From contig CAKRDK010000036.1 of NCBI GenBank assembly GCA_934309475.1, forward strand, positions 1 to 13,525: 13,525 nt of DNA, in the 5' to 3' direction. A program made the translations under genes and the position numbers. Positions 7,582-13,525 of the stretch are shown in pieces. Within the stretch, counting starts at the first letter, position 1. The number at the start of each line of letters is the position of its first letter. Under the pieces are notes generated by a model. That model was not told the DNA's origin, made no database searches, and was given only the letters and a program-made list of their open reading frames with translations. The stretch is from an uncultured Roseburia sp. Lineage in GTDB: Bacteria; Bacillota; Clostridia; Lachnospirales; Lachnospiraceae.

Positions 7582-9272
7582 TGAGCGGATTATTAAAGTT
7601 TATTACGTGCGGCAGTGTAGATGACGGAAAATCGACACTGATTGGGCATATTTTATATGATTCCAAACTGCTTTACGCAGATCAGGAAAAAGCATTATTG
7701 TTAGACAGCAAAGTCGGTTCCCGCGGCGGAGAAATCGATTATTCGCTCTTGTTGGACGGTCTGATGGCGGAACGTGAGCAGGGAATTACAATCGACGTTG
7801 CATATCGTTATTTTACAACGGAAAAGAGAAGCTTTATCGTAGCTGACACACCGGGACATGAAGAATATACGCGTAACATGGCGGTCGGAGCTTCTTTTGC
7901 CCAGCTTGCCATCATCCTTGTCGATGCAAAACAGGGTGTTTTGGTGCAGACGAGACGCCACGCAAGAATCTGCTCGCTTATGGGAATACGTCATTTTGTT
8001 TTTGCAATCAATAAAATGGATCTGGTAGGCTACAGCGAGGAGCGTTTCTTAGAAATTGAAAAAGACATTAAGGAGCTTTCTGAGACACTTGGCTTAGAGG
8101 ATGTTGTCCTGATTCCGGTCAGTGCAACCGAGGGTGATAACGTCACGGTAAAATCTTCCAACATGGACTGGTATCAGGGCGATACCCTGCTCCATCACTT
8201 AGAGACGGTGGAAGTATCCGATGAGGATGGCACCAAAGCATTCTATCTGCCGGTACAGCGTGTGTGCCGTCCATCCCATGAGTTCCGCGGTTTTCAGGGA
8301 CAGATTGAGAGCGGCAGAATCAAAGTGGGAGAAAGCATAACAACATTGCCGAGCAACGAGACCGCGACGGTGAAATCTATTTTAAATGGGGACAAAACAG
8401 TAGAAGAAGCCATTGCAGGGCAGGCGGTTACCATTCAGCTTGATAGGGAAGTGGATGTCAGCAGGGGATGCGTATTAACTACAAATGATAATTTATCAGT
8501 TGCCAAAAACGTGACAGCAACCTTGCTGTGGATGGATGATGACAAGCTGACCCTTGGAAAAGAATATCTCGCAAAGCTTGGCACTAAGCGTATTCCGGCT
8601 ACGGTCAAAGAGATTGTATACAAAGTGGATGTGAATTCCGGGGAACATCTTCCGGCAGAATACATTGAGAAAAACGAGATTGCAGTCTGCAGATTGGAGT
8701 TTTCCGAGAAAATCGTGGTAGATGAGTTCAAGAAAAACAAGACATTGGGCGAGCTGATTCTGATTGACCGCATCACACATATGACGTCTTCCTGCGGTGT
8801 TGTGGAGAGTGTCGATACCGATGAAGAGAAGCCTTATTTTGAAAAAGATGATGTCAAAGTCGGCGGTTACATTTTCGAGGAATTTTACTTTAATTTAGAG
8901 AATGCATCACTTTCTAAGAAAAATACACCGGATAAGACGTACCATGTCGGGGACGAAGTACCGGTGGAAGGAGACAGCTTCAAATATCCGGATTATTTTG
9001 ATATTATCTCCATTGCAGATTCTGCGGTTGTGCAGATTCGAAACCGGAAAGTTTTTGACATTCTTCCACTTTCCGAGTATCAGTATATGGGACTGCCGCT
9101 TGTCGATGAGAGAGGATTTGCCCTTAAAATTTCAGTTTATGCAGAGTTAGAGCAGTTCTTAAAGGAAGCTGCAGACTTAACATCCCAGAATCGTCTTGAA
9201 TTCCACAATCAGTGGTCGAAATTCGAAACTTACCGAAAGATTGTGTGCACAGACAATTTCTGGATGATATAG
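7581..9272 (+). CDS. cysN: Sulfate adenylyltransferase subunit 1 (CysN-type GTPase) with C-terminal extension
   Basis: CysN is the regulatory GTPase of ATP sulfurylase; GTP hydrolysis drives APS formation by CysD. The GTPase motifs are GSVDDGKST (11-19), GITIDVAY (68-75), DTPGHE (89-94), NKMD (144-147) and SAT (181-183). Two EF-Tu-like beta domains follow to about residue 410, ending in ILIDRITHMTSSCGVVE. The protein continues to 563 residues, about 150 more than this core and longer than E. coli CysN (475). The extension has no P-loop, so it is not an APS kinase (CysC) fusion. It is rich in aromatic and acidic residues, and I do not recognise it. The gene overlaps cysD by one base (TAATG), with GAGAGGGG upstream, indicating coupling. 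Confidence 0.92.
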   Translation: MSGLLKFITCGSVDDGKSTLIGHILYDSKLLYADQEKALLLDSKVGSRGGEIDYSLLLDGLMAEREQGITIDVAYRYFTTEKRSFIVADTPGHEEYTRNMAVGASFAQLAIILVDAKQGVLVQTRRHARICSLMGIRHFVFAINKMDLVGYSEERFLEIEKDIKELSETLGLEDVVLIPVSATEGDNVTVKSSNMDWYQGDTLLHHLETVEVSDEDGTKAFYLPVQRVCRPSHEFRGFQGQIESGRIKVGESITTLPSNETATVKSILNGDKTVEEAIAGQAVTIQLDREVDVSRGCVLTTNDNLSVAKNVTATLLWMDDDKLTLGKEYLAKLGTKRIPATVKEIVYKVDVNSGEHLPAEYIEKNEIAVCRLEFSEKIVVDEFKKNKTLGELILIDRITHMTSSCGVVESVDTDEEKPYFEKDDVKVGGYIFEEFYFNLENASLSKKNTPDKTYHVGDEVPVEGDSFKYPDYFDIISIADSAVVQIRNRKVFDILPLSEYQYMGLPLVDERGFALKISVYAELEQFLKEAADLTSQNRLEFHNQWSKFETYRKIVCTDNFWMI

Positions 9273-9282
9273 GGGCTTTATC

Positions 9283-9311
9283 TTGCACCGTGGACAGATG
9301 TGTGGTATGGT
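9283..9311 (+). promoter_or_regulatory. Weak candidate promoter before the methyltransferase
   Basis: TTGCAC (9283-9288) and TATGGT (9306-9311) are spaced by 17 bases but match consensus poorly. The -10 candidate runs into a perfect 10-bp palindrome GTAACGTTAC (9310-9319), which could serve as an operator. No terminator is seen after cysN, so read-through from the sulfate operon is equally possible. Confidence 0.2.
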
Positions 9312-9343
9312 AACGTTACGAAGAAATTGAAAGAGGTTAAATC

Positions 9344-10138
9344 GTGACAGAATTAGAAGAATATTACAATAAATTTAACGAAGAGAAGCGCTTAAACAGC
9401 CGGCACGGTCAGGTTGAATTTGTAACTTCCATGCATTATATCCACAAATATTTAGACAAATTTGTAGCAGAATGCGGGTGTTCTAAACAGGACATCCGTA
9501 TTTTAGATATTGGAGCCGGAACCGGACGCTACAGCGTTCCGCTGGCAGAGGAAGGCTACGATGTAACGGCGGTGGAGCTGGTAAAACATAATTTAGGGCG
9601 TCTCAGACAGAAATGTCCGTCCATAAAAGCATATCAGGGAAATGCCATGAAGCTTTCAAAGTTTGCAGACAATTCCTTTGACCTGACGCTGCTTTTTGGC
9701 CCGATGTATCATTTACATGAGAAAGAAGAAAAGCAGAAGGCATTAGCGGAAGCAAAGCGCGTCACCCGCGAAGGCGGTGTCATTTTAGTCGCCTATATTA
9801 TGAATGAATACAGCGTGATTACTTATGCGTTCAAGGAAAAAAATATCAAGCGGGCACTTGAGACCGGTATGCTCGATGAGAACTATCACTGCACAAGAGC
9901 AGCAAATCCGCTTTATTCCATGGTACGCCTTGAGGATATGGACGAGCTGAATGAACTTGTCGGTCTGCAGCGTGAAAAAGTCATTGCGGCGGACGGGGCA
10001 GCTAACTATATCCGGCCGTTTTTAAACCAGCTCGATGAAAAGGAATTCGAGGCGTTCCTTCAATATCATCTTGCGACCTGTGAACGGATGGATTTGATGG
10101 GAGCAAGTGCGCATACGGTGGATATTTTGCGAGCTTAG
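9344..10138 (+). CDS. Class I SAM-dependent methyltransferase, substrate unknown
   Basis: The 264-residue protein carries the Rossmann methyltransferase fold: motif I DIGAGTGRYS (55-64), the acidic end of strand 2 (TAVEL, 75-79), and NSFDLTLLFGPMYHL (110-124) as the motif IV region. REGGVILVAYIMNEYSV then forms the strand 5 area. The substrate cannot be read from the sequence. GTG 9344 is the start, with GAAAGAGG (9329-9336) 7 bases upstream. The gene lies 71 bases after cysN on the same strand and may be transcribed with it. The last codon and the TAG stop (10136-10138) fall inside the left end of the large palindrome, so the present C-terminus (DILRA) appears to be created by an insertion. 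Removing the insert gives DILRK plus nine residues. Confidence 0.85.
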   Translation: MTELEEYYNKFNEEKRLNSRHGQVEFVTSMHYIHKYLDKFVAECGCSKQDIRILDIGAGTGRYSVPLAEEGYDVTAVELVKHNLGRLRQKCPSIKAYQGNAMKLSKFADNSFDLTLLFGPMYHLHEKEEKQKALAEAKRVTREGGVILVAYIMNEYSVITYAFKEKNIKRALETGMLDENYHCTRAANPLYSMVRLEDMDELNELVGLQREKVIAADGAANYIRPFLNQLDEKEFEAFLQYHLATCERMDLMGASAHTVDILRA

Positions 10139-10150
10139 ACTGCGCACATT
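10134..10150 (+). repeat. Left terminal inverted repeat of the foldback element
   Basis: This 17-bp sequence, CTTAGACTGCGCACATT, is perfectly repeated in reverse at 10658-10674. It contains the stop codon (TAG, 10136-10138) of the methyltransferase. Confidence 0.8.
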
Positions 10151-10563
10151 TTATTTATGGATAAAGCCGCCTGGAGGCAGGACATGCGTATTTCAACAGC
10201 GGAACTCTTTGCAAAATTGTGTGAATTTGTCAGTGCCGATTTTTGGCTCAAGGTTTGTGTACATTCGCCAGATGCACATTTTCAATGCGGCGTCCGTCTG
10301 TGGCACACACTCGCACAGTTCCTGCACCTAGTGGGAGTAAATGCCGTCTCCAGCAGAGTTTAACGGGCGCGGAAAATCCAAACGCGCAATAGCTGTTATT
10401 TAGTTCGGTAAGTTGTGTTGCTTGAACGAGTATTTTTCGCGCCCACTTTTGCTGTCGTACGGCATGTAACTCCCACATGGTTCGTCACAGATTGAGTGTG
10501 TGCCACAGGCGCACACCACGTTGAAAATGTGCAGATGTCGAATGAACAGAAACAATGGCAGGA

Positions 10564-10576
10564 GCCGAAAATCGGC
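10564..10576. repeat. Local hairpin within the right arm
   Basis: GCCGA (10564-10568), AAA, then TCGGC (10572-10576) is a perfect small hairpin nested in the right arm. The left-arm counterpart GCCGATTTTTGGC (10235-10247) keeps the local hairpin with one G-T (G-U in RNA) pair. Confidence 0.5.
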
Positions 10577-10657
10577 ACTGACAAATTAGCAATTTAAAAT
10601 GAGTTTCGCTGTTGGTATACGCATGTCCTGTCTCCAGGCGGCTTTTTTCAAAGTTTC

Positions 10658-10674
10658 AATGTGCGCAGTCTAAG
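10658..10674 (-). repeat. Right terminal inverted repeat of the foldback element
   Basis: The reverse complement of 10134-10150, without mismatch. TTGCG follows directly at 10675-10679, matching TTGCG at 10127-10131 near the left end; on the left, two extra bases (AG) intervene. Confidence 0.8.
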
Positions 10675-10700
10675 TTGCGTAAATGTTCGCAACACATTTG

Positions 10701-10717
10701 CCTATTGGATTGATAGG
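10701..10717. promoter_or_regulatory. Short inverted repeat just upstream of the nadA -35
   Basis: CCTAT (10701-10705) and ATAGG (10713-10717) flank TGGATTG and end 7 bases before TTGACA. The place suits an operator, but 5-bp arms can arise by chance and no regulator is identified. Confidence 0.2.
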
Positions 10718-10723
10718 AAAATA

Positions 10724-10751
10724 TTGACATTGCGCTGGAAAGTATTATAAT
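10724..10751 (+). promoter_or_regulatory. Sigma-A promoter of nadA
   Basis: TTGACA (10724-10729) and TATAAT (10746-10751) are both perfect consensus hexamers, with a 16-base spacer. The predicted start is near 10758, giving a leader of about 26 bases. It lies entirely outside the foldback element, which ends 50 bases upstream. Confidence 0.8.
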
Positions 10752-10783
10752 AAAAGCCAAGTTATTTACTAGGAATTAAAGAA

Positions 10784-11704
10784 ATGGAGTCATTGTACAA
10801 AAAGATGGTAGAGCAAATTAAGAAATTACAAAAAGAGAAGGATGTTGTCATCCTTGCACATTATTATGTAGATGGAGCTGTTCAGGAGATTGCGGATTAT
10901 GTGGGCGATTCTTATTATTTAAGTAAGGTAGCAACACAGGTGACCCAGAAAAATATCCTGTTTTGTGGTGTCAGCTTCATGGGCGAGAGCGCGAAGATTT
11001 TAAATCCGGAGAAAACGGTTGTCATGGCAGATGAGACAGCGGACTGTCCGATGGCACATATGGTGACGGTAGAGCAGATTGCAAAGGTGAGAGAAGAGTA
11101 TTCTGACCTTGCAGTAGTATGTTATGTGAATTCAACAGCCGAGATTAAAGCGGTTTCCGATGTCTGCGTGACTTCTTCTAACGCAGTCCGCGTCGTTGCA
11201 AATCTCCCGGAGAAAAATATTTTCTTCGTACCGGACGAGAACCTTGGACGTTACGTCGCAGAGAAGCTGCCGGAGAAAAACTTTATTTTCCACGACGGAT
11301 TCTGTCACGTTCATAAGAGCATTACAGCAGAAAATGTTGCTGCAGCCAAAAAAGTATATCCGGAAGCACTTGTGCTGACACATCCGGAATGTACAGCAGA
11401 TGTCATTGCATTGTCTGATTTTGTGGGAAGCACTTCCGAAATTATCGACTTTGCAACCAAAAGTGATGCAACGAAGTTCATCATCTGCACAGAAATGGGC
11501 GTTTTCTTTGAACTTCAGCAGAAGAATCCTGAGAAGAAGTTCTATTCTGTCGGACACCGCCAGTTCTGCCCAAACATGAAAAAGGTAACACTTGAAAAAG
11601 TTCTTCATGCGTTAGAGACGATGGAACCGGTTATGGAATTGCCGGAGGATGTGCGTGTCAATGCAGAGAAACCACTTGCCCGCATGTTAGAGCTTGCAAA
11701 ATAG
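10784..11704 (+). CDS. nadA: Quinolinate synthase NadA
   Basis: NadA condenses iminoaspartate with dihydroxyacetone phosphate to quinolinate, the NAD precursor, using a [4Fe-4S] cluster. The 306-residue protein matches the usual length of the short NadA form. It shows LAHYYVDGAVQEIADYVGDS (24-43), FCGVSFMGESAKILNPEK (60-77), HPEC (200-203) and TEMGVFFEL (236-244). By position the three cluster ligands are Cys88 (ADCPMAHM), Cys174 (DGFCHVH) and Cys262 (FCPNMKK). ATG 10784 has only a weak AGGA (10771-10774) upstream. The usual partners nadB and nadC are not adjacent, so iminoaspartate must come from a gene elsewhere or from aspartate dehydrogenase. Confidence 0.95.
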   Translation: MESLYKKMVEQIKKLQKEKDVVILAHYYVDGAVQEIADYVGDSYYLSKVATQVTQKNILFCGVSFMGESAKILNPEKTVVMADETADCPMAHMVTVEQIAKVREEYSDLAVVCYVNSTAEIKAVSDVCVTSSNAVRVVANLPEKNIFFVPDENLGRYVAEKLPEKNFIFHDGFCHVHKSITAENVAAAKKVYPEALVLTHPECTADVIALSDFVGSTSEIIDFATKSDATKFIICTEMGVFFELQQKNPEKKFYSVGHRQFCPNMKKVTLEKVLHALETMEPVMELPEDVRVNAEKPLARMLELAK

Positions 11705-11754
11705 GAAAGCGCATCAGAACGCTTGCCACGTAAAATGTAGAAAGGATGATTCAC

Positions 11755-12291
11755 ATGAATCTGTTTTTACAGAATATAATTGACCAGATAAAAGAAGCAC
11801 AGATTAAATTAGGATATGAACGCGAAACCATGCGTTTTTACTATATGCCTGCAACTTTGCAGACTCTGTTGCACACGGAGATAGCGACGGCAGAGGAACT
11901 CTGCCGTTTTCTTGAAACTTCCGATGAATATAAGGATTGTGTGCTTGGAACGCTTACGTTTTCCGTGCATGCGGGAAGAATTGAAGTTCTTGTTCCACCG
12001 GAAGGAGCGGAGTATGTCGGTACGAAAGTGACTGCCAGCCCGTTTTTAAAAGAGATAATACTTCTTTTTTCCAAACATCACATCGGAATCGAGGATGTAA
12101 AAGAAGTATTTGCACACTATGATGAGAACTATATCTGTAAGCAGATGCCGGAAGGCTCTGATTTCGATTATGTTTTGTATTTCCCGGATGGTCAGGTGGA
12201 TGTGTATTATTACTGCGTAAAGCAGGAGATGGGGCATCTGATTTACCATCGTTTCTTGAAAAAAGATTATGAATTATTAATTGCGGAGTAG
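11755..12291 (+). CDS. DUF3877-like conserved protein of unknown function
   Basis: This is a 178-residue soluble protein with no signal peptide and no membrane segment. The N-terminal pattern IIDQIKEAQIKLGYERETMRFYYMPATLQTLL resembles a family I recall as DUF3877, found in Lachnospiraceae; I have not been able to verify this. The middle (FSVHAGRIEVLVPPEGAEYV) and end (DYVLYFPDGQVDVYYYCVKQEM) are strand-rich and aromatic. Function is unknown. ATG 11755 is preferred over ATG 11746, because AGAAAGGA (11739-11746) overlaps the latter and sits 8 bases before the former. It is 50 bases after nadA and 13 bases before azlC on the same strand, so it is probably co-transcribed with one or both. Confidence 0.75.
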   Translation: MNLFLQNIIDQIKEAQIKLGYERETMRFYYMPATLQTLLHTEIATAEELCRFLETSDEYKDCVLGTLTFSVHAGRIEVLVPPEGAEYVGTKVTASPFLKEIILLFSKHHIGIEDVKEVFAHYDENYICKQMPEGSDFDYVLYFPDGQVDVYYYCVKQEMGHLIYHRFLKKDYELLIAE

Positions 12292-12304
12292 AAAGGAGGC
12301 AGCA

Positions 12305-13030
12305 ATGTCAAAAAAAGAGATTTTGAAACTTTCTTTTTTGAAGTCTGTTCCGATTCTCTGCAGTTATGTATTTGTCAGTATGGCATATGGTATGATGATG
12401 GAAGAAGCAGGATTTCACTGGTATTGGTCGCTTTTTGTGAGCATGACTGTGTACACCGGTGCGTTCCAGTTCCTGCTGATTACGTTTTTAAGCAGTGGCG
12501 CATCGGTTTTAACGATTGCGCTGACTGCTTTTTTCATGAACAGCAGACAGACGTTTTATAGCCTTACATTTGTAAATGATTTTAAAAAGATGGGGAAACG
12601 GCTTCCCTATATGATTCACACGATGACGGATGAGACGTATGCAATCAACTGCAGTCTGGCGCTTCCCGAAAAGGAAAAAGAAGATGTGATGTTTTATGTT
12701 GCGTTTCTGAGCCGCTGTTACTGGATGGCAGGGGCTATTCTCGGTGGAGTCTTGGGGCAGGTGCTGCCGTTTGATTTTGAGGGCATTGATTTTTGCATGA
12801 CAGCACTGTTTGTCATTATTTTTCTCGACCAATGGGAACATGCTGCGTCACATCGTCCGGCACTGCTTGGCATCGGAGCCGGAATCCTATGCCTTCTCGT
12901 TTTCGGTGCGCAGAATTTTATGCTGCCGGCACTGCTTTTGACATCGGGGATTCTTTTCCTTGGAATCTGGAGTCAGAGGAGTACGCCGGAAACCGACAAA
13001 CATTCCGGATATGGGGAGGATGAGGCATGA
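12305..13030 (+). CDS. azlC: AzlC-family branched-chain amino acid exporter, large subunit
   Basis: AzlC is the large subunit of a two-part inner-membrane exporter of branched-chain amino acids (and analogues such as azaleucine), with AzlD. The protein is 241 residues with several hydrophobic segments. It has family features near the N-terminus: SVPILCSYVFVSMAYGMM (14-31), VYTGAFQFLLITFLSSG (49-65), MNSRQTFYSL (78-87) and TDETYAI (108-114). These correspond to the AzlC G(F)A.G, AGA.QF, N.R...Y and DE.(F/Y)A patterns. ATG 12305 has AAAGGAGG (12292-12299) 5 bases upstream; a frame start at 12281 would ignore this site. The stop overlaps the azlD start as ATGA. The substrate could differ, as AzlC homologues are poorly tested in this group. 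Confidence 0.88.
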   Translation: MSKKEILKLSFLKSVPILCSYVFVSMAYGMMMEEAGFHWYWSLFVSMTVYTGAFQFLLITFLSSGASVLTIALTAFFMNSRQTFYSLTFVNDFKKMGKRLPYMIHTMTDETYAINCSLALPEKEKEDVMFYVAFLSRCYWMAGAILGGVLGQVLPFDFEGIDFCMTALFVIIFLDQWEHAASHRPALLGIGAGILCLLVFGAQNFMLPALLLTSGILFLGIWSQRSTPETDKHSGYGEDEA

Positions 13031-13344
13031 CATTACAGATGATAGCAATCGTTCTTATTTGCGCGCTGATTACGTTTTCGCTGCGCGCCTTTCCGTTTGT
13101 GGCATTTTCCGGAAAACGGCATATGCCGGAATCCTTAGAACAGCTTGGAAAAATACTTCCGTCGGCATTGATGGCAATTCTCATTATCTACTGTCTGAAG
13201 GATGCTCCGTCTGATTTTTCCGAAGCCGGGATTCCAAAGCTTGCTGCGGTGCTTTGCGTTGGAATCAGCTATAAATGGAAACATAATACGTTTTTTAGTA
13301 TTTTACTTGGAACGGCATTCTATATGCTGTTAATCCGTCTCTGA
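13027..13344 (+). CDS. azlD: AzlD-family branched-chain amino acid exporter, small subunit
   Basis: AzlD is the small membrane partner of AzlC. The 105-residue length and about four hydrophobic stretches are typical. The conserved AzlD pattern is present: LRAFPFVAF near residues 19-27, then LGKILPSALMAILIIYCLKD (about 40-59), GIPKLAAVLCVGISYKWKHNTFFSILLGTAFYML toward the end. Start ATG 13027 overlaps the azlC stop by 4 bases and has GGGGAGGATGAGG immediately upstream, a strong sign of coupled translation. Its stop lies inside a possible terminator hairpin. Confidence 0.9.
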   Translation: MTLQMIAIVLICALITFSLRAFPFVAFSGKRHMPESLEQLGKILPSALMAILIIYCLKDAPSDFSEAGIPKLAAVLCVGISYKWKHNTFFSILLGTAFYMLLIRL

Positions 13345-13364
13345 ATCTGACGGAAAAAGTTTTT
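13334..13364 (+). terminator. Possible intrinsic terminator after azlD
   Basis: TCCGTC (13334-13339) and GACGGA (13349-13354) form a 6-bp stem with a 9-base loop overlapping the azlD stop. AAAAG intervenes, then TTTTT (13360-13364). The gap between stem and T-run makes it a weak terminator, although the run of A residues could extend the stem by pairing with the T residues. Confidence 0.4.
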
Positions 13365-13491
13365 ATTTGGAGACATTTGGGTATACTTTTTTTTGTTGAA
13401 ATCATACTATTTACATATATCCAATAGTAGGGTAATCTGTTAAAGGGTAGCCAAAGGACTGCTAATAAGAAAGAAAAGAGGTATTTTGATA
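13345..13491 (+). other. Leader region of the last gene
   Basis: This 147-base AT-rich gap holds an unclear promoter: TTTACA (13410-13415) with TAATCT (13433-13438) at 17 bases is one option, and TATACT at 13382-13387 could be another -10. AAAGAGG (13475-13481) is the ribosome site of the next gene. The short stem TAGC/GCTA around CAAAGGACT (about 13448-13464) did not match a riboswitch I know. Confidence 0.3.
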
Positions 13492-13525
13492 ATGAAAAAG
13501 AAATTAATTGTAATTGTAATGGGAA
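13492..13525 (+). CDS. Start of a probable exported protein (cut by window end)
   Basis: Only 11 codons are visible from ATG 13492, reading MKKKLIVIVMG. Three lysines followed by a hydrophobic run is the typical start of a signal peptide or a membrane anchor. AAAGAGG (13475-13481) lies 10 bases upstream. The function cannot be judged; a binding lipoprotein or other exported protein would fit. Confidence 0.55.
   Translation, partial: MKKKLIVIVMG

Larger units (their letters stand above)
10132..10674. mobile_element. Foldback (MITE-like) element: ~541-bp imperfect palindrome
   Basis: The whole non-coding stretch between the methyltransferase and nadA's promoter region is an inverted repeat centred near 10404. 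The ends are perfect: CTTAGACTGCGCACATT at 10134-10150 and its reverse complement at 10658-10674. Further blocks pair in register: 10163-10176 with 10632-10645, 10178-10191 with 10617-10630, 10224-10243 with 10568-10587, 10273-10285 with 10521-10533, 10298-10312 with 10494-10508, 10331-10338 with 10469-10476, 10341-10347 with 10459-10465, and 10365-10371 with 10438-10444. No convincing gene lies inside. TTGCG flanks it at 10127-10131 and 10675-10679, a possible target duplication. I cannot assign it to a known family. Confidence 0.7.

Noticed and set aside
9180..9272. APS kinase (CysC) fused to CysN
   Set aside because: The extension beyond residue 410 has no GxxxxGK(S/T) loop and is too different from CysC.
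10107..10584. Several short open frames of 60-80 codons inside the palindrome, on both strands
   Set aside because: They have no recognisable motif, no consistent ribosome sites, overlap each other, and are expected by chance in a sequence that is its own reverse complement.
10132..10783. Retron-type msr/msd or another reverse-transcribed structured RNA
   Set aside because: There is no reverse transcriptase next to it. The downstream gene is nadA with its own promoter, and the structure is one full-length palindrome rather than paired msr and msd stems.
11707..11724. Terminator after nadA (AAGCG ... CGCTT hairpin)
   Set aside because: The stem is only 5 bp and no T-run follows, so read-through into the next gene is more likely.
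13420..13491. Riboswitch (c-di-GMP or cobalamin type) in the last leader, suggested by GGGTAGCCAAAGGACTGCTA
   Set aside because: The conserved core motifs of these classes are absent; only a 4-bp stem can be drawn.
1..13525. CRISPR array, tRNA or rRNA genes
   Set aside because: No regularly spaced direct repeats and no tRNA- or rRNA-like sequence were seen.

Overview
The window looks like chromosomal DNA of a low-to-moderate-GC anaerobic Firmicute, most likely a Lachnospiraceae-type Clostridium relative. The reasons are A/G-rich Shine-Dalgarno sites, some TTG and GTG starts, a DUF3877-like gene, and a sulfate operon that uses an AprBA-type APS reductase. The organism assignment is inference from gene content and style; there is no rRNA or other marker.

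Layout. (1) 1-~540: the tail of a decayed IS3-family insertion sequence, with the end of OrfA and a truncated, frame-displaced OrfB. (2) 563-796: an AT-rich regulatory region with two short inverted repeats and a good sigma-A promoter. (3) 797-9272: one tightly packed operon for sulfate uptake and activation. It encodes a sulfate-binding lipoprotein (sbp), two permeases (cysT, cysW), the ATPase (cysA), an APS reductase flavoprotein (aprA), its iron-sulfur partner (aprB), and ATP sulfurylase (cysD, cysN). Most junctions overlap or are separated by fewer than 50 bases. The route is external sulfate to cytoplasm, to APS, to sulfite. No APS kinase, CysH-type reductase or sulfite reductase is in the window, so sulfite reduction must be encoded elsewhere. 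(4) 9344-10138: a class I SAM-dependent methyltransferase, possibly the last gene of the same transcript.

(5) 10132-10674: the most unusual structure, a non-coding stretch of about 541 bp that is an imperfect palindrome over its whole length. It has perfect 17-bp ends and a centre near 10404, and it sits exactly over the stop codon of the methyltransferase. A flanking TTGCG direct repeat, and the fact that precise removal restores a longer in-frame methyltransferase C-terminus, suggest a foldback or MITE-like insertion. (6) 10784-13344: nadA (quinolinate synthase) behind its own strong promoter, then a DUF3877-like gene and the branched-chain amino acid exporter pair azlC-azlD. (7) 13345-13525: a 147-base leader and the first codons of another gene with a signal-peptide-like start.

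Most of the window is recognisable metabolism. The items worth a second look are the giant foldback element, the assimilatory use of an AprBA enzyme with a shortened AprB, and the roughly 150-residue unexplained C-terminal extension of CysN.
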